A stretch of DNA of 64,000 nucleotides from Phorcus lineatus. Taxonomy: Eukaryota > Mollusca > Gastropoda > Trochida > Trochidae. Where the stretch lies: positions 30,806,908 through 30,870,907 of the forward strand of contig OV121083.1 of NCBI GenBank assembly GCA_921293015.1, in the 5' to 3' direction. How positions within the stretch are numbered: position 1 is the first letter of the stretch; every line of letters begins with the position of its first letter. Shown here in pieces: positions 24,394 to 34,985 of this stretch. The notes below the pieces were generated by a model. It had not been told where the DNA came from. It saw nothing but the letters and a program-made list of their open reading frames with translations, and did not search any database. The position numbers and the translations under genes are program-made.

Positions 24394-24753
24394 TCATTTC
24401 AAATAAAATAATGATTGGTTTCTTAACCCCGTGAACTTATGGCATGTGAAAAAGTAGTGCACAGCATTTTCGATTGCGTGGCCACATGAACATGCAGGAC
24501 TGTCAATGATGTGTCTATTAAATTTATCGGCATTCAAGTCACTACAATGGAATCTGAGGCGAGAATGAATAATTTGACATGTTCTTGTGCCATAATTAAG
24601 ATAGAAGAAAATAGGTCTATTTTCAGATACACAAATTGAATTTTTGAAACCGGACAACGTGTCATTTTTACGGATGTCAGGAGTTAGGGAATTCCATAGT
24701 TTTATTGTATTGGGTAAAAAAGACCTTGCATATGACGACGTTCTACATTTCAT
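24394..24753 (-). pseudogene. CR1-like LINE C-terminal zinc-knuckle region
   Basis: The C-terminal part of the same LINE. SFLPNTIKLWNSLTPDIR and IIHSRLRFHCSDLNADKFN are the conserved pre-knuckle region. CSCGHAIENAVHYFFTCHKF supplies the Cys-Cys-His-Cys set. The tail shared with the 28999-32612 copy (FDI-type end) is out of frame beyond 24394. Confidence 0.85.
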
Positions 24754-25133
24754 AGTTCGTACGGATGAATTTTCTCGAAGATTATAGTCATTAGAATTTG
24801 GCGAAGATGGTAAGAGGTTAGAGATATTGAGGTACGAGATTATTCTTCATTTTATAAAATGTAGTCAGTTTACTTATGTATCTACGTTCTTTCAATGGTT
24901 TCATATTCGTTTCTTCATATAGTGCGTTATGGCTTGTTCCGCGAACTGCTCCACATATTGATCTTAAGGCGTCGAGATTCAATTTTTCTAATGTGGTGCA
25001 CTATTCTTGAGTACAGTTATCCCAAATGTGACCGCAGTAGTCAAAAATTGGTAATATAAAAGATTTATATATAATTTCTAAACTTTTACGTGACAGACGA
25101 TATTTTAGGCTTCTTAAACAGTTAATCAAAGGG

Positions 25134-26309
25134 CTAACTTTCGTTGTCATAGTTTTTATGAGTATCCCAGTAGCAGTTGTTTTGAAGGGTAAGGCCGAGA
25201 TGCTTATGGTTTTCGACTTCTTGAATTATTACACCATTCATAGTAAGATTGGGTTGGATTTTCTTATTTACTTTCCTACTAAACTGTATTGATTTAGTTT
25301 TTTTAGGATTAAATGAAACCTTCCATTTTTTGGCCCAGTTTGATATCAGGCACAGGTCACTATTTAAACAGTTTGCCGCTCTGTTGGGATCATCAATTAT
25401 AACATATAGAGATATGTCATCAGCGAATAGTCTTATGTGACTGTCAATATCTTCTACAATATCATTAATATATATTATAAACAACAACGGTCCCAAAACC
25501 GAACCTTGAGGGACACCCGCTAAGACATGCTGAGGTTTTGATGCGTGTCCGTTAATAACGACTCGTTGTGTTCTATTATTAAGGTAGCTTTTAAACCAAT
25601 TCAATAAATTGCCATCAATTCCGTAAGATTTTAGTTTCTGTAGTATTCCTTGGTGCCAAACTTTATCAAACGCTTTGCTAACATCGCAAAATACTGCTCT
25701 TACTTCTTTTCCTTCATCTAATGCTTTTGCTATGAAATCATATAGGTAGGTCAGTTGATTAGTTGTTGAGTCACCAGAGGTAAATCCTGATTGAAGATTT
25801 GAGAGGAGGTTATTATCTCTAAGAAAATTATTTACATATTTAAAGATACATTTTTCAAATACTTTAGCTAAACAACTTGTTAATGCGACTGGTCTATAAT
25901 TTGAACATTCGTATAAATTGCCATTTTTGTGGATAGGGGTTATATTCGCTTCTTTCCAAGAAGTAGGGAATTCAGTCAATTTTAAGGACAGATTGAACAA
26001 TTTAGTTAGAATGGGGGCTAGTGAATTAGCACAAGTTTTTAATATTTTGTTTCCTATTTTATCAGGGCCTGTTGCTTTAGTTGTATCTACAGAGAGTAAT
26101 ATATCCTTGACTTCCCCCACCTGCAATAGTATATCAGTCAGAGTACTATTACAATGTCTATCAACAAGAGGGGGGTCGTCGTCAGGATCTATAACTTGAG
26201 ATTGACTAATGAAATAATTGTTCATTATTCCTGTAACATCGTTAAGATCGTCGTACAGAACATCATCGTCGATAACAATATAAGTAGTTTTTGCTGATTT
26301 GTTATGCAA
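25134..26309 (-). pseudogene. CR1-like LINE reverse transcriptase domain
   Basis: A 391-residue open stretch of a non-LTR reverse transcriptase, which copies its own RNA at a nicked chromosomal target. Motifs run in order: KATGPDKIGNKIL near residue 80; NYRPVALTSCLAKVFEKC near 138-155; the catalytic FCDVSKAFDKVWH with the first Asp at about 209; GVPQGSVLGPLLF near 265-277; and FADD at about 295-298 with the other two Asp. WKVSFNPKKTK and HLGLTLQNN complete the thumb side. The frame is lost shortly after residue 385, upstream of the zinc-knuckle segment at 24753-24394. The annotated start is only the first Met after the insertion junction; the true protein began further upstream. Confidence 0.9.
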
Positions 26310-26324
26310 ATAGTTTTTGTCACT

Positions 26325-27135
26325 ATGAATTCAGCGGCGTCTGTCCGTACGTCCGTCCGTACGTCCGTACGTACGTCCGGATTCTTGTTAACGCGATAAC
26401 TCATGAAGCTTAGCACCTAGAGTGTTCATATTTGGTGACAGCTTTCAATGGAGAAAGACTCAGACGCCAGTTGACTTTGGCGACCTTGACATTATTTTCA
26501 AGGTCACCACGACACCACGTAAGTCCGGAATCTTGTTAACGCGATAACTCATGAAGCTAAGCACCTAGAGGGTTCATATTTGGTGACAGCTTTCAATGGA
26601 GAAAGACTCAGACGCCAGTCGACTTTGGTGACCTTGACGTCATTTTCAAGGTCACAACGACAAACTCATGAACCTAAGCACCTAGAGTGTTCATATTTGG
26701 TGACAGCTTTCAATGAAGGAAGACTCAGACGCCAGTCGACTTTGGTGACCTTGACGTTATTTTCAAGGACACCACGTACGTCTGGATTCTTGTTAACGCG
26801 ATAACTCATGAAGCTTAGCACCTAGAGTGTTCATATTTGGTGACAGCTTTCAATAGAGGAAGATTAACATGCCAGTCGACTTTGGTGACCTTTACGTCAT
26901 TTTCAAGGAGACTACGACACTTTGACCAATTTCTAATACATTGTTAACGTGCACATAGTTTTCATATTTGTTGACAGCTTTCAATGGCGGAAGACTCAGA
27001 CGCCAGTCAACTTTGATGACCTTGACCTCATTTTCATGGTTACCATGACACTTTGACCACTGTAATACATTGTTAACGCGATAAAATTAATTATGCCAAA
27101 TATCTCATAACGGCGGGGGACATTGCCATGTTAGT
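26325..27135 (+). mobile_element. Minisatellite-bearing element inserted in the LINE
   Basis: It starts with a (CCGT/ACGT)n tract and holds four or five tandem copies, spaced 125-145 bp, of a unit with AACTCATGAAGC, AGCACCTAGAGTGTTCAT, TGACAGCTTTCAATG and GACTTTGGTGACCTTGACG. The right end reads GGCGGGGGACATTGCC. It separates LINE sequence that is continuous in the related copy, so it is an insertion. The ends TGTCACTATG and TGCCACTAACATG (complement) are loosely inverted. The plus-strand frame 26580-26804 is repeat translation. Confidence 0.7.
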
Positions 27136-27484
27136 GGCAAACACTTGTTTTACTAGTTTCCACCACGTTTTGGTACCAATTGATTCACTTATTGCAGTAT
27201 CAATTCTATTCGAATGCTGTCTTTTAGCTTTACGAACTGTTGATATAACTTTATTTCTCAATGACTTAAAATTTTGCCAGTCAATGGGACGGTTTCTTCT
27301 CTTTGCGGTTTTGTGTTTCCTATTTCGTTGTATCATTTCATAAATGATACCAACCGATTTTTATAGCTCTTTAATTAAATCTGTACCAAATGCAAAGGTA
27401 GAGAATGCTTAATATGAATTTGATTTTAGTAAGAATAATTGAAAATATATATTTTCACCAATGTACTTGATATCTTAATTGTTT

Positions 27485-27935
27485 CATGTTTGTTTTAAAC
27501 ATATTTTATTCATGAAAAGAATACATTTCATGAATTGATTGGCCAACAAGCACCGGGGTGCTTATTTTAAGGCCGCTCCAAAGAATGACATGTGAAATTA
27601 TACAGAAATGAATGAACAATTGCTAATGACGCATGTAATCATATCAAACTCCACAAGTTGTGGTTATGCATGAAAATAATTGTTTGTATGGCAGTCAATA
27701 TCAACAAAGTGCTTATGGAATGTCAAATCGATCAGATTGCCTAATGAAATGATGAACCGACTTCAACAATTTATCGAGATCGTTGCAATTGAGTGATGTA
27801 CATCCCCGTAATACCGTGTTGATAGTAAATCCTTTCAAATAGAAGAATGATTGCTGTCTTAATTCGGTGAACTTATTGCAAGTGAAAAAATAATGTACTG
27901 CGTTTTCAAGTGGATGACCACAATTCATGTTTGTT
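27485..27935 (-). pseudogene. CR1-like LINE 3' fragment
   Basis: The minus strand encodes NCGHPLENAVHYFFTCNKF, then LRQQSFFYLKGF, VLRGCTSL and a terminal QSDRFDIP, equivalent to the last 71 residues of the LINE at 28999-32612. A 3' UTR hairpin near 27540-27590 follows. It begins at about 27935 within the zinc knuckle, so it is a strongly 5'-truncated insertion, close to but separate from the larger copy at 24040-27352. Confidence 0.8.
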
Positions 27936-28989
27936 TCAGGAGAAGCATTTATACAGGCATTTGCTGCCTGTTTGCAAATCCATTTTCCTTTTTGAATATA
28001 TATATATTCTGAATGTTGTGTATTACATGTTTCATGGAAATTAAATACTGTTTAAATCACACTGAAGAAATAAGTTGTTTGCCACTCCCGACTCTTCTTG
28101 CAGCGTAGTAAATAATCCAAATAAAATATTCTTAAAATATTGAATCATGAACAGATAATAAATAAATCAAATAAAGCATTTCTTTGTCAAATTCACAAAC
28201 CGATATAACAGAAACTAATAAAAACGTTCCAGAAAAACAGGTGTCAAAATGTTGACCATAGTGTGACCGAAGTGCAATTAAACATTTTACTCCAGTCAAT
28301 CCATTATTGCATAAGTATTTGCCCCATGATATCGTGCGATAGATAAACATCAAATTACAGAGAGGAAGTTAATGTGATTGTACGCGAATTTACGCGCAAG
28401 TCTGAGTAGAGACGCGACACAGTGACACGTTGCTTTGATAAGCAGACCCAGCTAGACATGTGGTCTAATTATTCACGACAACACAAAATGCTAACTGTTC
28501 GAGTATAATAAATTTTATAAATTCCTATATTTAAAAACTGTTCATATACAAACTCAAAAGATTAAGTAAGTTTCCGATTTATGCATCTTTTGTATAAAAA
28601 CTTTCAATCTCACGGTCCAGGAAGAAGATGAGGGAAAAAGGTAAGTTATCAAGTTTCCATAATGAACAATAAATATAAGAATCAGAGTTTGTTGTCTTTG
28701 ATGTTTGAAACTTTTTTTAGCATCACGAGACTATTTCCTTCATTGTACCCTGTAAGTGTCTATGCAAGTAATTCATACCAATGGAGATTAGTGTTTTGTG
28801 TTGATACAGATAGTAATTATGCTCAATTAATCTAACTTAAGTCAAATAAGCGAGAATGAAGAATTAAATTTCAGATAACAATTCTTATTTACCTTGTCTG
28901 TTCTTTAAACAAAATGACGTTTGTGACCCTCATGTCAATTGCTTTGTGTTAAGATTGTGCTTTTATGCTTCAAGATTACAAGTTTGCTA
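27936..28989. other. Spacer, possible LINE 5' region
   Basis: No coding sequence recognised. The part next to 28999 may be the 5' UTR of the plus-strand LINE, but nothing in it proves this, and no ORF1 is seen. Confidence 0.4.
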
Positions 28990-28998
28990 CGCTAATGT

Positions 28999-30231
28999 GT
29001 GAAATTTCCCAGTCTGGTTATGTATGCATATTCATATTGTTGCCCACTGCCTTGTCCAAATGTAGAATGTATACAGATGACAGTTGATATAGTACAGTAT
29101 AGACAGGCAGTGGGACAGTTTGCAGTCAAATTACACTTAAAATCTTTGGTGAAATTATCTGTTTTTATCTATAATCTCAGATTTTTGTGTCTTTACAGTC
29201 CAGGTGTAAATATTCTAATCACTATACTTCTACTGTGCTGTGGAGATGTGCATCCCAACCCGGGTTCTTTTACTCATTCAGACTTAAAAGTAATTCATCT
29301 AAATGTTAGAAGTTTAAAAGAAAAGGTTGATATGATAGAAGCGGAGTTGGGCAATTACGATATAATCTGCTTAACTGAAACATGGCTACATTCAAAAATA
29401 GACAATAAGGAAATCTCAATTCCAGGCTTTCAACCACCCTTTCGCAAAGATAGAGAAAGCCGTGGAGGCGGGGTGGCAGTGTTTGTTAAGGATAATCTGT
29501 GTGCAATGCAAATGCATAACTTGGATACAACTGGGCTTGAGGCCCTATGGATACAAATCAAAAGTAAAAAACAAACGTTTCTTATTGGTACATTCTATAG
29601 AGCAGACAAAAGTGAAGCTTACTGGGATCTTATTGACGACAGCATTGCGAATGCTGTAGATTTGAATATCAATTCCATTATTTTAGGGGACTTTAATCTA
29701 GATGTTCTAAAGGAAAATCATTCAAAACTAAATTATTTAGAAGCTGCATACGGATTAAAACAATTAATATCTGAACCAACAAGGATCACCTCTCACTCTC
29801 GTACATTGATTGATTTGATATTTGTAACGTGTTTTAACAAAGTACGGAATTCGGGAGTTCTAGATCCAATATGTAGTGACCACTGTCCGGTGTATGTTCA
29901 CATTGAATCAGAAAAACAAAAAGAAAGCTGTTATGAGCGGAAAATTTATAATTATCCACGAGCGGATATAGACAGTTTGAACCGACAAATAGGAACTATT
30001 AACATTAACGTAACCGAAGCCGAACACATAGACTTGATATCGTCAAAACTTACCAATGACTTGATATGCATTTGCGACGCGAATATTCCAAACAAAACCG
30101 TACTGATTCGACCGAGAGACCCGCTTTGGATGAATAATGAAATACGATCACTTATCAGAAGACGAAATAGGCAACACAATATATATATACATGTATGTGC
30201 GTACGTGCGCGTGTGCGCGTGTGTGCGCTAA
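28999..30231 (+). pseudogene. LINE ORF2 N-terminus: apurinic-type endonuclease
   Basis: A 410-residue frame. Residues about 55-85 form a hydrophobic segment followed by CCGDVHPNPG, a signature before the endonuclease in CR1/L2-type LINEs. The endonuclease follows: IHLNVRSL with the Asn, LTETWL with the catalytic Glu, GGGVAVFV, LIGTFYRA, ILGDFNLD with Asp/Asn, and CSDHCPV with the terminal Asp-His. These are the metal-binding and catalytic residues that nick target DNA. The last about 18 residues (after RRRNRQHN) are translated microsatellite and not part of the protein. The first Met is arbitrary, since the region upstream of PNPG varies in this family. Confidence 0.85.
30178..30231. repeat. 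Alternating purine-pyrimidine tract within the LINE
   Basis: About 50 bp of TA, then GTGCG/CGTGTGCGCG alternation sits in the LINE linker where the related copy has only a few codons (RKHKTAKRRNRP). Such tracts favour Z-DNA. It arose after or during insertion of this LINE, since coding sequence flanks it on both sides. Confidence 0.7.
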
Positions 30232-30389
30232 AAGATCGAACCGACCACTTGAATGGCTTAAATTCAAATCGCTTAGAAATAGTCATATCCTCAGTACGTA
30301 AAGCAAAAAAACAGCACACAGCTAGAATTGATTCTGCAATTAGTGAATCAATAGGTACAAAAACTTGGTGAAAACTTGTAAAGAATTAT

Positions 30390-32398
30390 TTGCAAAATAA
30401 AGCAGCTAAGAGTACTTGTCATTCAATTATTGACGATGATATTCTGTATGACGATTTGGACGATGTTACAGAAATAATGAATAGCTATTTCACTGGTCAG
30501 TCCCAAGTAAAAGATCCTGATGACGACCCCCCTCCCATATATGACCGTTGCGGTAGTATAATATTGGAGAAGGGGGAAGTCAAGGATATCTTGTTATCTG
30601 TAGATACAACTAAAGCAACGGGCCCGGATAAAATTGGAAACAAAATATTAAAAATATGTGCTAACTCTTTAGCACCGATTCTAACTAAATTATTCAACCT
30701 GTCCTTAAAATTTTCGAAATTCCCTACGCCTTGGAAAGAGGCATATATAACCCCTATCCATAAAACCGGTAATTTATACGATTGCTCAAATTATAGACCA
30801 GTAGCCTTAACAAGTTGTATAGCTAAAGTTTTTGAAAAATGTATCTGTGAACAATTTTCTAAGAGACAATAACCTTCTCTCGAATTTACAATCCGGATTT
30901 ACCCCTGGCGATTCTACAACTAATCAACTGACTTACCTATATGATTTCATAGCCAAAGCACTTGACGATGGTAAAGAAGTAAGGGCGGTATTCTGCGATG
31001 TTAGTAAAGCATTCGATAAAGTTTGGCATAAAGGCATACTGCAAAAATTGAAATCGTACGGAATTGAAGGTAGCTTATTAAAATGGTTTGAAAGTTATCT
31101 AAACGATAGAACCCAGAGGGTTGTTATCAATGGACACGCGTCAAACCCTCAACCTGTCTTGGCAGGCGTACCTCAAGGTTCCGTTTTGGGACCTCTGTTG
31201 TTTATAATATACATTAATGATATTGCATTTTGATAGTAACATCAGACTTTTCGCAGATGATACTTCTCTTTACGTTATAATTGACGACCCCGACAAAGCT
31301 GCCAACTGTTTGAATAATGACCTATTGCTAATTTCAAAGTGGGCGAAAAAATGGAAAGTGTCATTTAATCCTAAAAAACGAAATCAATTCAGTTTAGTAG
31401 AAAGATAAACCGAAACACTAAACCGAATCTCACAATGGACGGAGAAAGAATTCAGGAAGTAGAACACTATAAGCATTTAGGTCTGACTCTTCAAAATAAT
31501 TGTCACTGGGATATTCACATAAACTCGATTATCAATAAAGTTAGCCCTTTGATAAACTGCTTAAGGAGCCTAAAATATCGTTTATCACGAAAAAGTTTGG
31601 ATATTATTTATAAATCTTTCATCTTGCCAACTTTTGACTATTGCGGCCACATTTGGGATAATTGCACCAAACAACAGTGCATTTTACTCGAAAACTTGAA
31701 TCTAGACGCATTGAGATCAATTTGTGGAGCAGTCCGCGGGACAAGCCATAACAGTATTTATGAAGAAACTAATCAAAAAACCCTATCGGAACGTAGAAAT
31801 ATATCTAAATTGACAACGTTCTACAAAATGAAGAATAATATCGCGCCTCAATATCTATGTAATCTTCTACCTCCAATACCTAACAATAACTACAACCTCA
31901 GAGAAAATTCATCCGTCCGAACTGTCAAATGTAGGACAGCGTTATGCAAGATCGTTTTTACCTGAAACAATAAAACTGTGGAATTCCTTAACTCCTGACG
32001 TTCAAAGTATTGATACATTATCCGGTTTCAGAAATTCAGTTCAAGGACCCGGTAATAAAACTACTACTTTCGATCTTAACTATGGTCCACGAATTTGCCA
32101 GATCATCCACTCTCGCCTCAGGCTCCACTGTAGTGACTTGAACGCTGATAAGTTCAACAGACATATCATCGAAAGCCCGGCCTGCTCCTGTGGTCACCCA
32201 GTCGAAAACGCTGTCCACTATTTCTTCACTTGCCATAAGTACATAGAATTAAGACAGAAATCATTCTTTTATGTGAAAGGATTTGGTATCAAAACGGTTC
32301 TGCGGGGATGCACATCGCTCTCATTAAGTGATTCCAATAGATTATTGAACTCTATTCATCATTACATAATGAAATCAGATCGATTCGATATTTCATAA
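30390..32398 (+). pseudogene. LINE reverse transcriptase and C-terminal tail
   Basis: The counterpart of 26309-24394, in pieces across several frames: ATGPDKIGNKILKICANSL and NYRPVALTSCIAKVFEKC (30390-30872); FCDVSKAFDKVWHKG with the catalytic Asp and GVPQGSVLGPLLF (30832-31233); FADD (31217-31408); HLGLTLQNN and FDYCGHIWD (31435-31965); CSCGHPVENAVHYFFTCHKY and MKSDRFDIS at the end (32138-32398). All catalytic Asp residues survive, but at least four frame changes make it non-functional. Similarity to the minus-strand copy is high throughout, so both descend from one family. Confidence 0.9.
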
Positions 32399-32726
32399 TG
32401 ACTGCCAAACAAGCGAAATGTTATTCATGCATAACTACTATCTATGAAGCTATGATTGCAATCAGATATGTGTCACTACCATAAAGTTGTATATATATAT
32501 ATATTTTCTCATATGTAATTGCTTCGGAGCGGCCTTAAAATAAGCACCTAGGAGCTTGTTGGCCAATCCATTCATGATTTGTACATTTTCATGAATAAAT
32601 ATGTTTAAATCAGATAACAATTCACTATGAAAAGTAAACTTATCATTTATTGATTTCCATATGCAAACCTTTTACACATATGAGAAATAATTCTTACTTC
32701 TACATAAATAGTAACACCCTCCAAAC

Positions 32727-33257
32727 GAATGTAGGAAAAAAAGTAACAGGAAAAAAAGTAACACTTTTTATATAAAGAAACACTTAGAGTAGGAAATTGA
32801 CTTTGAATTATATTAGGATAATTGTTGATAATCTTGTCATTAAATAAGATTATGAAAACCAAGTTTTAGAATCATAATAACATCACATTCAACATCAAGG
32901 TACACTTGTTACCTATAACAACATAATTACATTGGTATTAACTGTTTCCTTCTCACCTGCTCAACTATTTCGACATAATACTTCTCCCTTAATTGATCAT
33001 TAGGACTGGCCTCACTCATTTACCATCACACTAGCCTCACTCATTTCCTTATCAATTACCTTCAAAACTTAACCCCTTTGATCAGGAAAGCCAATCAACT
33101 ATTTTTAACAATATATAATGTGAACTGTTAGTACATTATGTCATATTTTGTTAAACTTATCAAATAAAAAAAACCAAAAAACTGTTTCTTTTTTTCCTGT
33201 TACTTTTTTTCCTAGCAAAATCTGTTACTTTTTTTCCTGTTACTTTTTTCCGATCAC
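32727..33257. mobile_element. Tandem-word TIR element with CCCTCCAAAC duplication
   Basis: The left arm has two GGAAAAAAAGTAACA units from 32733. The right arm has several inverted units (TGTTACTTTTTTTCC) at about 33184-33250. CCCTCCAAAC occurs at 32717-32726 and 33258-33267, so the target duplication is 8-10 bp. The right terminus (complement) GGTGATCGG resembles GGGGAGCAGG of the element at 628-1513. No coding region; the minus-strand frame 32647-32862 is chance. Confidence 0.8.
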
Positions 33258-33394
33258 CCCTCCAAACAGTGTTATACGGGTTACCGCAAACTGATAAATG
33301 AAAATCTAAAATCGCAGAATTGATATACAAATTTAGTTTTCTTCCTCCTAGCTACTCCTACTAGCTAAAAAAAACACAAAAACAAGCGCAATGC

Positions 33395-34085
33395 CCTTCA
33401 CAATCTAGAATCGACCCCTATACTCCCTCAGTTTGACATAAAGGTGAGCTATGAGCCCTTCGCAATCTGGGAATCGATCCCTATACTCCGTCAATTTGAT
33501 TTATAGGCAAACTATGAGCCTTTCATAATCTGAAAATCGACCCATATACTCCCTCATTTTTATTTATAGGCGGGCTATGAGCCCATCACAATCTGAGAAT
33601 CGACTGCTATACCCTCTCAGTTTAAATAAAGATGAGTTATGAGCCTTCACAATCTGAGAATCGATCCTTATACTCCGTCAGTTTGAGTTAAAGTCGAGCG
33701 GTGAACCCTTCACAATTTCGGAATCGGCCCCTATATTCCCTTCGTTTCATATAAAAGCGAGCTGTGAGCCCTTCACAATCTAGGAATCAGCCCCTATACT
33801 CCGTCAGTTTGTGAAGGGCTCAGTGCTCGCCTTTAACTCAATCTAGGAATCGACCCATATACTCCCTAAGTTTGATTTATAGGCGGGCTATGAGCCCATC
33901 ACAACATGAGATTCGACTGCTATACCCTCTCAGTTTAAATAAAGGTGAGCTATGAGCCTTCACAATCTGAGAATAGATCCCTATACTCCCTCAGTTTGTG
34001 AAGGGTTCACAGCGCGTCTATTTGTCAATCTAGGAATCGGCACCTATACTCCCTCAGTTTCATCACCTATACTCCATCATTTGGA
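33395..34085 (-). repeat. 62-66 bp satellite, right array
   Basis: About 11 monomers of the same satellite as 22402-23770, in inverted orientation (CCCTTCACAATCT, ATCGACCCCTATACTCC, CAGTTTG, GAGCTATGAG). Together with the left array it forms a very large inverted repeat. Monomers here differ from one another by about as much as from the left ones, so there has been no strong recent homogenisation between the arms. Confidence 0.85.
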
Positions 34086-34158
34086 TGCATACACAAATAA
34101 AAATCTAAATAAACTAAACAAATCTCATTTTATAATGCAAGATGTATTACAAACAAGC

Positions 34159-34309
34159 AAATTCCCAGATTGTGATCATTCCCAGATTGTTCAGGTCTCA
34201 CAATCTGCAGATTGTTTAAACAATCTAGGAATGAAAAAAAATTCCTAGATTGTTCGCTCATAATCTACAGATTGTTCGAAATCTGCAGATTGTGATCATT
34301 CCCAGATTG
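34159..34309 (-). repeat. Right inner TIR built of palindromes
   Basis: The inverted partner of 22184-22318, with AATTCCCAGATTGTGATC, CCAGATTGTTCAGGTC, the ACAATCTGCAGATTGT core and TTCCTAGATTGT. Compared with the left arm it has a poly-A stretch in the EcoRI-like central palindrome and small indels. Confidence 0.8.
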
Positions 34310-34985
34310 CACGGAACACTTACACATCACCGCGCATTGACGTTTGCGCAAAAACAGAACCCAGTCTCCATGTGCGGTGGAGCGTGACCTGCCTGGGCCA
34401 GCTAATGAGCGAGACGATTTGTGTAACCCCCGCGTAGCAGTAATTTAGTTAATCAGCTATTAGTTTCATATCCCTGTCTATACGATCCCTGGTCAGACAA
34501 ACTGATGAAATGCGCAAATCGCGCATGTATCGCGTAAGATTTAAATCGTGTGCGTGATTCATGCGTTTACGCGACTTTTGGGCTGTGTGACCAGGCCTTT
34601 AGAGTTTCCTGCGTAGGACGTAGTATCTCTAAACTCTTGGCAACATACTGAATGCTTAGAGTCAAACAATAATGCCAATTGCATAAATCAGCCGTGGTAA
34701 CAATTGATAGCAGGAGTCGCATCCCTTTTTAGGAGCCACAGGGTCGCCAAATCTGTCGGCGACATCACCAATAGGGGGAAGCAAACGGTAAACCCCAACC
34801 TACAACACACCAAAACTGTTATAATCCTTAAAAAGTCAGTCCGTGCACAAGACTTCCTTCCAGATCTATCAATTGTGTGGTCGGTCGATATTTACTTTAA
34901 AGTTTGTAAGGTTTATACACAACCTAAATATTAAAGGATTGATTGCAAATGTCTTCAAATTTATTCGTACGTAACATTCTAAATA
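34310..34985. other. Outer end of the 13-kb block and spacer
   Basis: Contains the 38-bp outer inverted repeat at 34461-34498, then GCGCA-rich sequence ending near 34600 with GGCTGTGTGACCAGGCC. The last phrase resembles DNA-transposon termini of the GGCCTGGTCACACAG type, but no partner end was found on the left. Beyond 34620 nothing is recognised. Confidence 0.45.

Larger units (their letters stand above)
24040..27352 (-). mobile_element. CR1-like LINE, 5'-truncated and interrupted
   Basis: On the minus strand, the endonuclease-RT linker (27336 down to about 27135: RRNRPIDW, FKSLRNKV, ISESIGTKTWWK) is followed by an insertion of about 800 bp (26325-27135). The RT domain (26309-25134), connection region and zinc-knuckle tail (24753-24394) then follow, and a 3' UTR with a hairpin near 24090-24135. 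The 5' end stops at about 27352, inside the linker, typical of incomplete reverse transcription. It is close in sequence to the plus-strand LINE at 28999-32612. Confidence 0.85.
28990..32612 (+). mobile_element. Nearly full-length CR1-like LINE
   Basis: ORF2 order is complete: hydrophobic leader, CGDVHPNPG, endonuclease (28999-about 30180), linker, RT (about 30390-31410), thumb and connection (31435-31965), zinc-knuckle tail (32138-32398), then a 3' UTR with a conserved hairpin near 32530-32565 and an ATGAATAAATATG end. The coding region is broken by a microsatellite at about 30180 and by frame changes near 30860, 31225, 31400 and 31955. No ORF1 is recognised upstream. It is the best reference copy for the other CR1-like fragments here. 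Confidence 0.85.
21377..34498. other. 13-kb inverted-repeat-bracketed block
   Basis: A 38-bp sequence at 21377-21414 (core GACCAGGGATCGTATAGAC) recurs inverted at 34461-34498 with 37 of 38 matches. Inside it are inner TIRs (22184-22318 and 34159-34309) and mirror-image satellite arrays (22402-23770 and 33395-34085). The contents are LINEs, a MITE and a minisatellite. It is either one very large element swollen by insertions or two copies of one element in opposite orientation. No target duplication was found. Confidence 0.65.
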
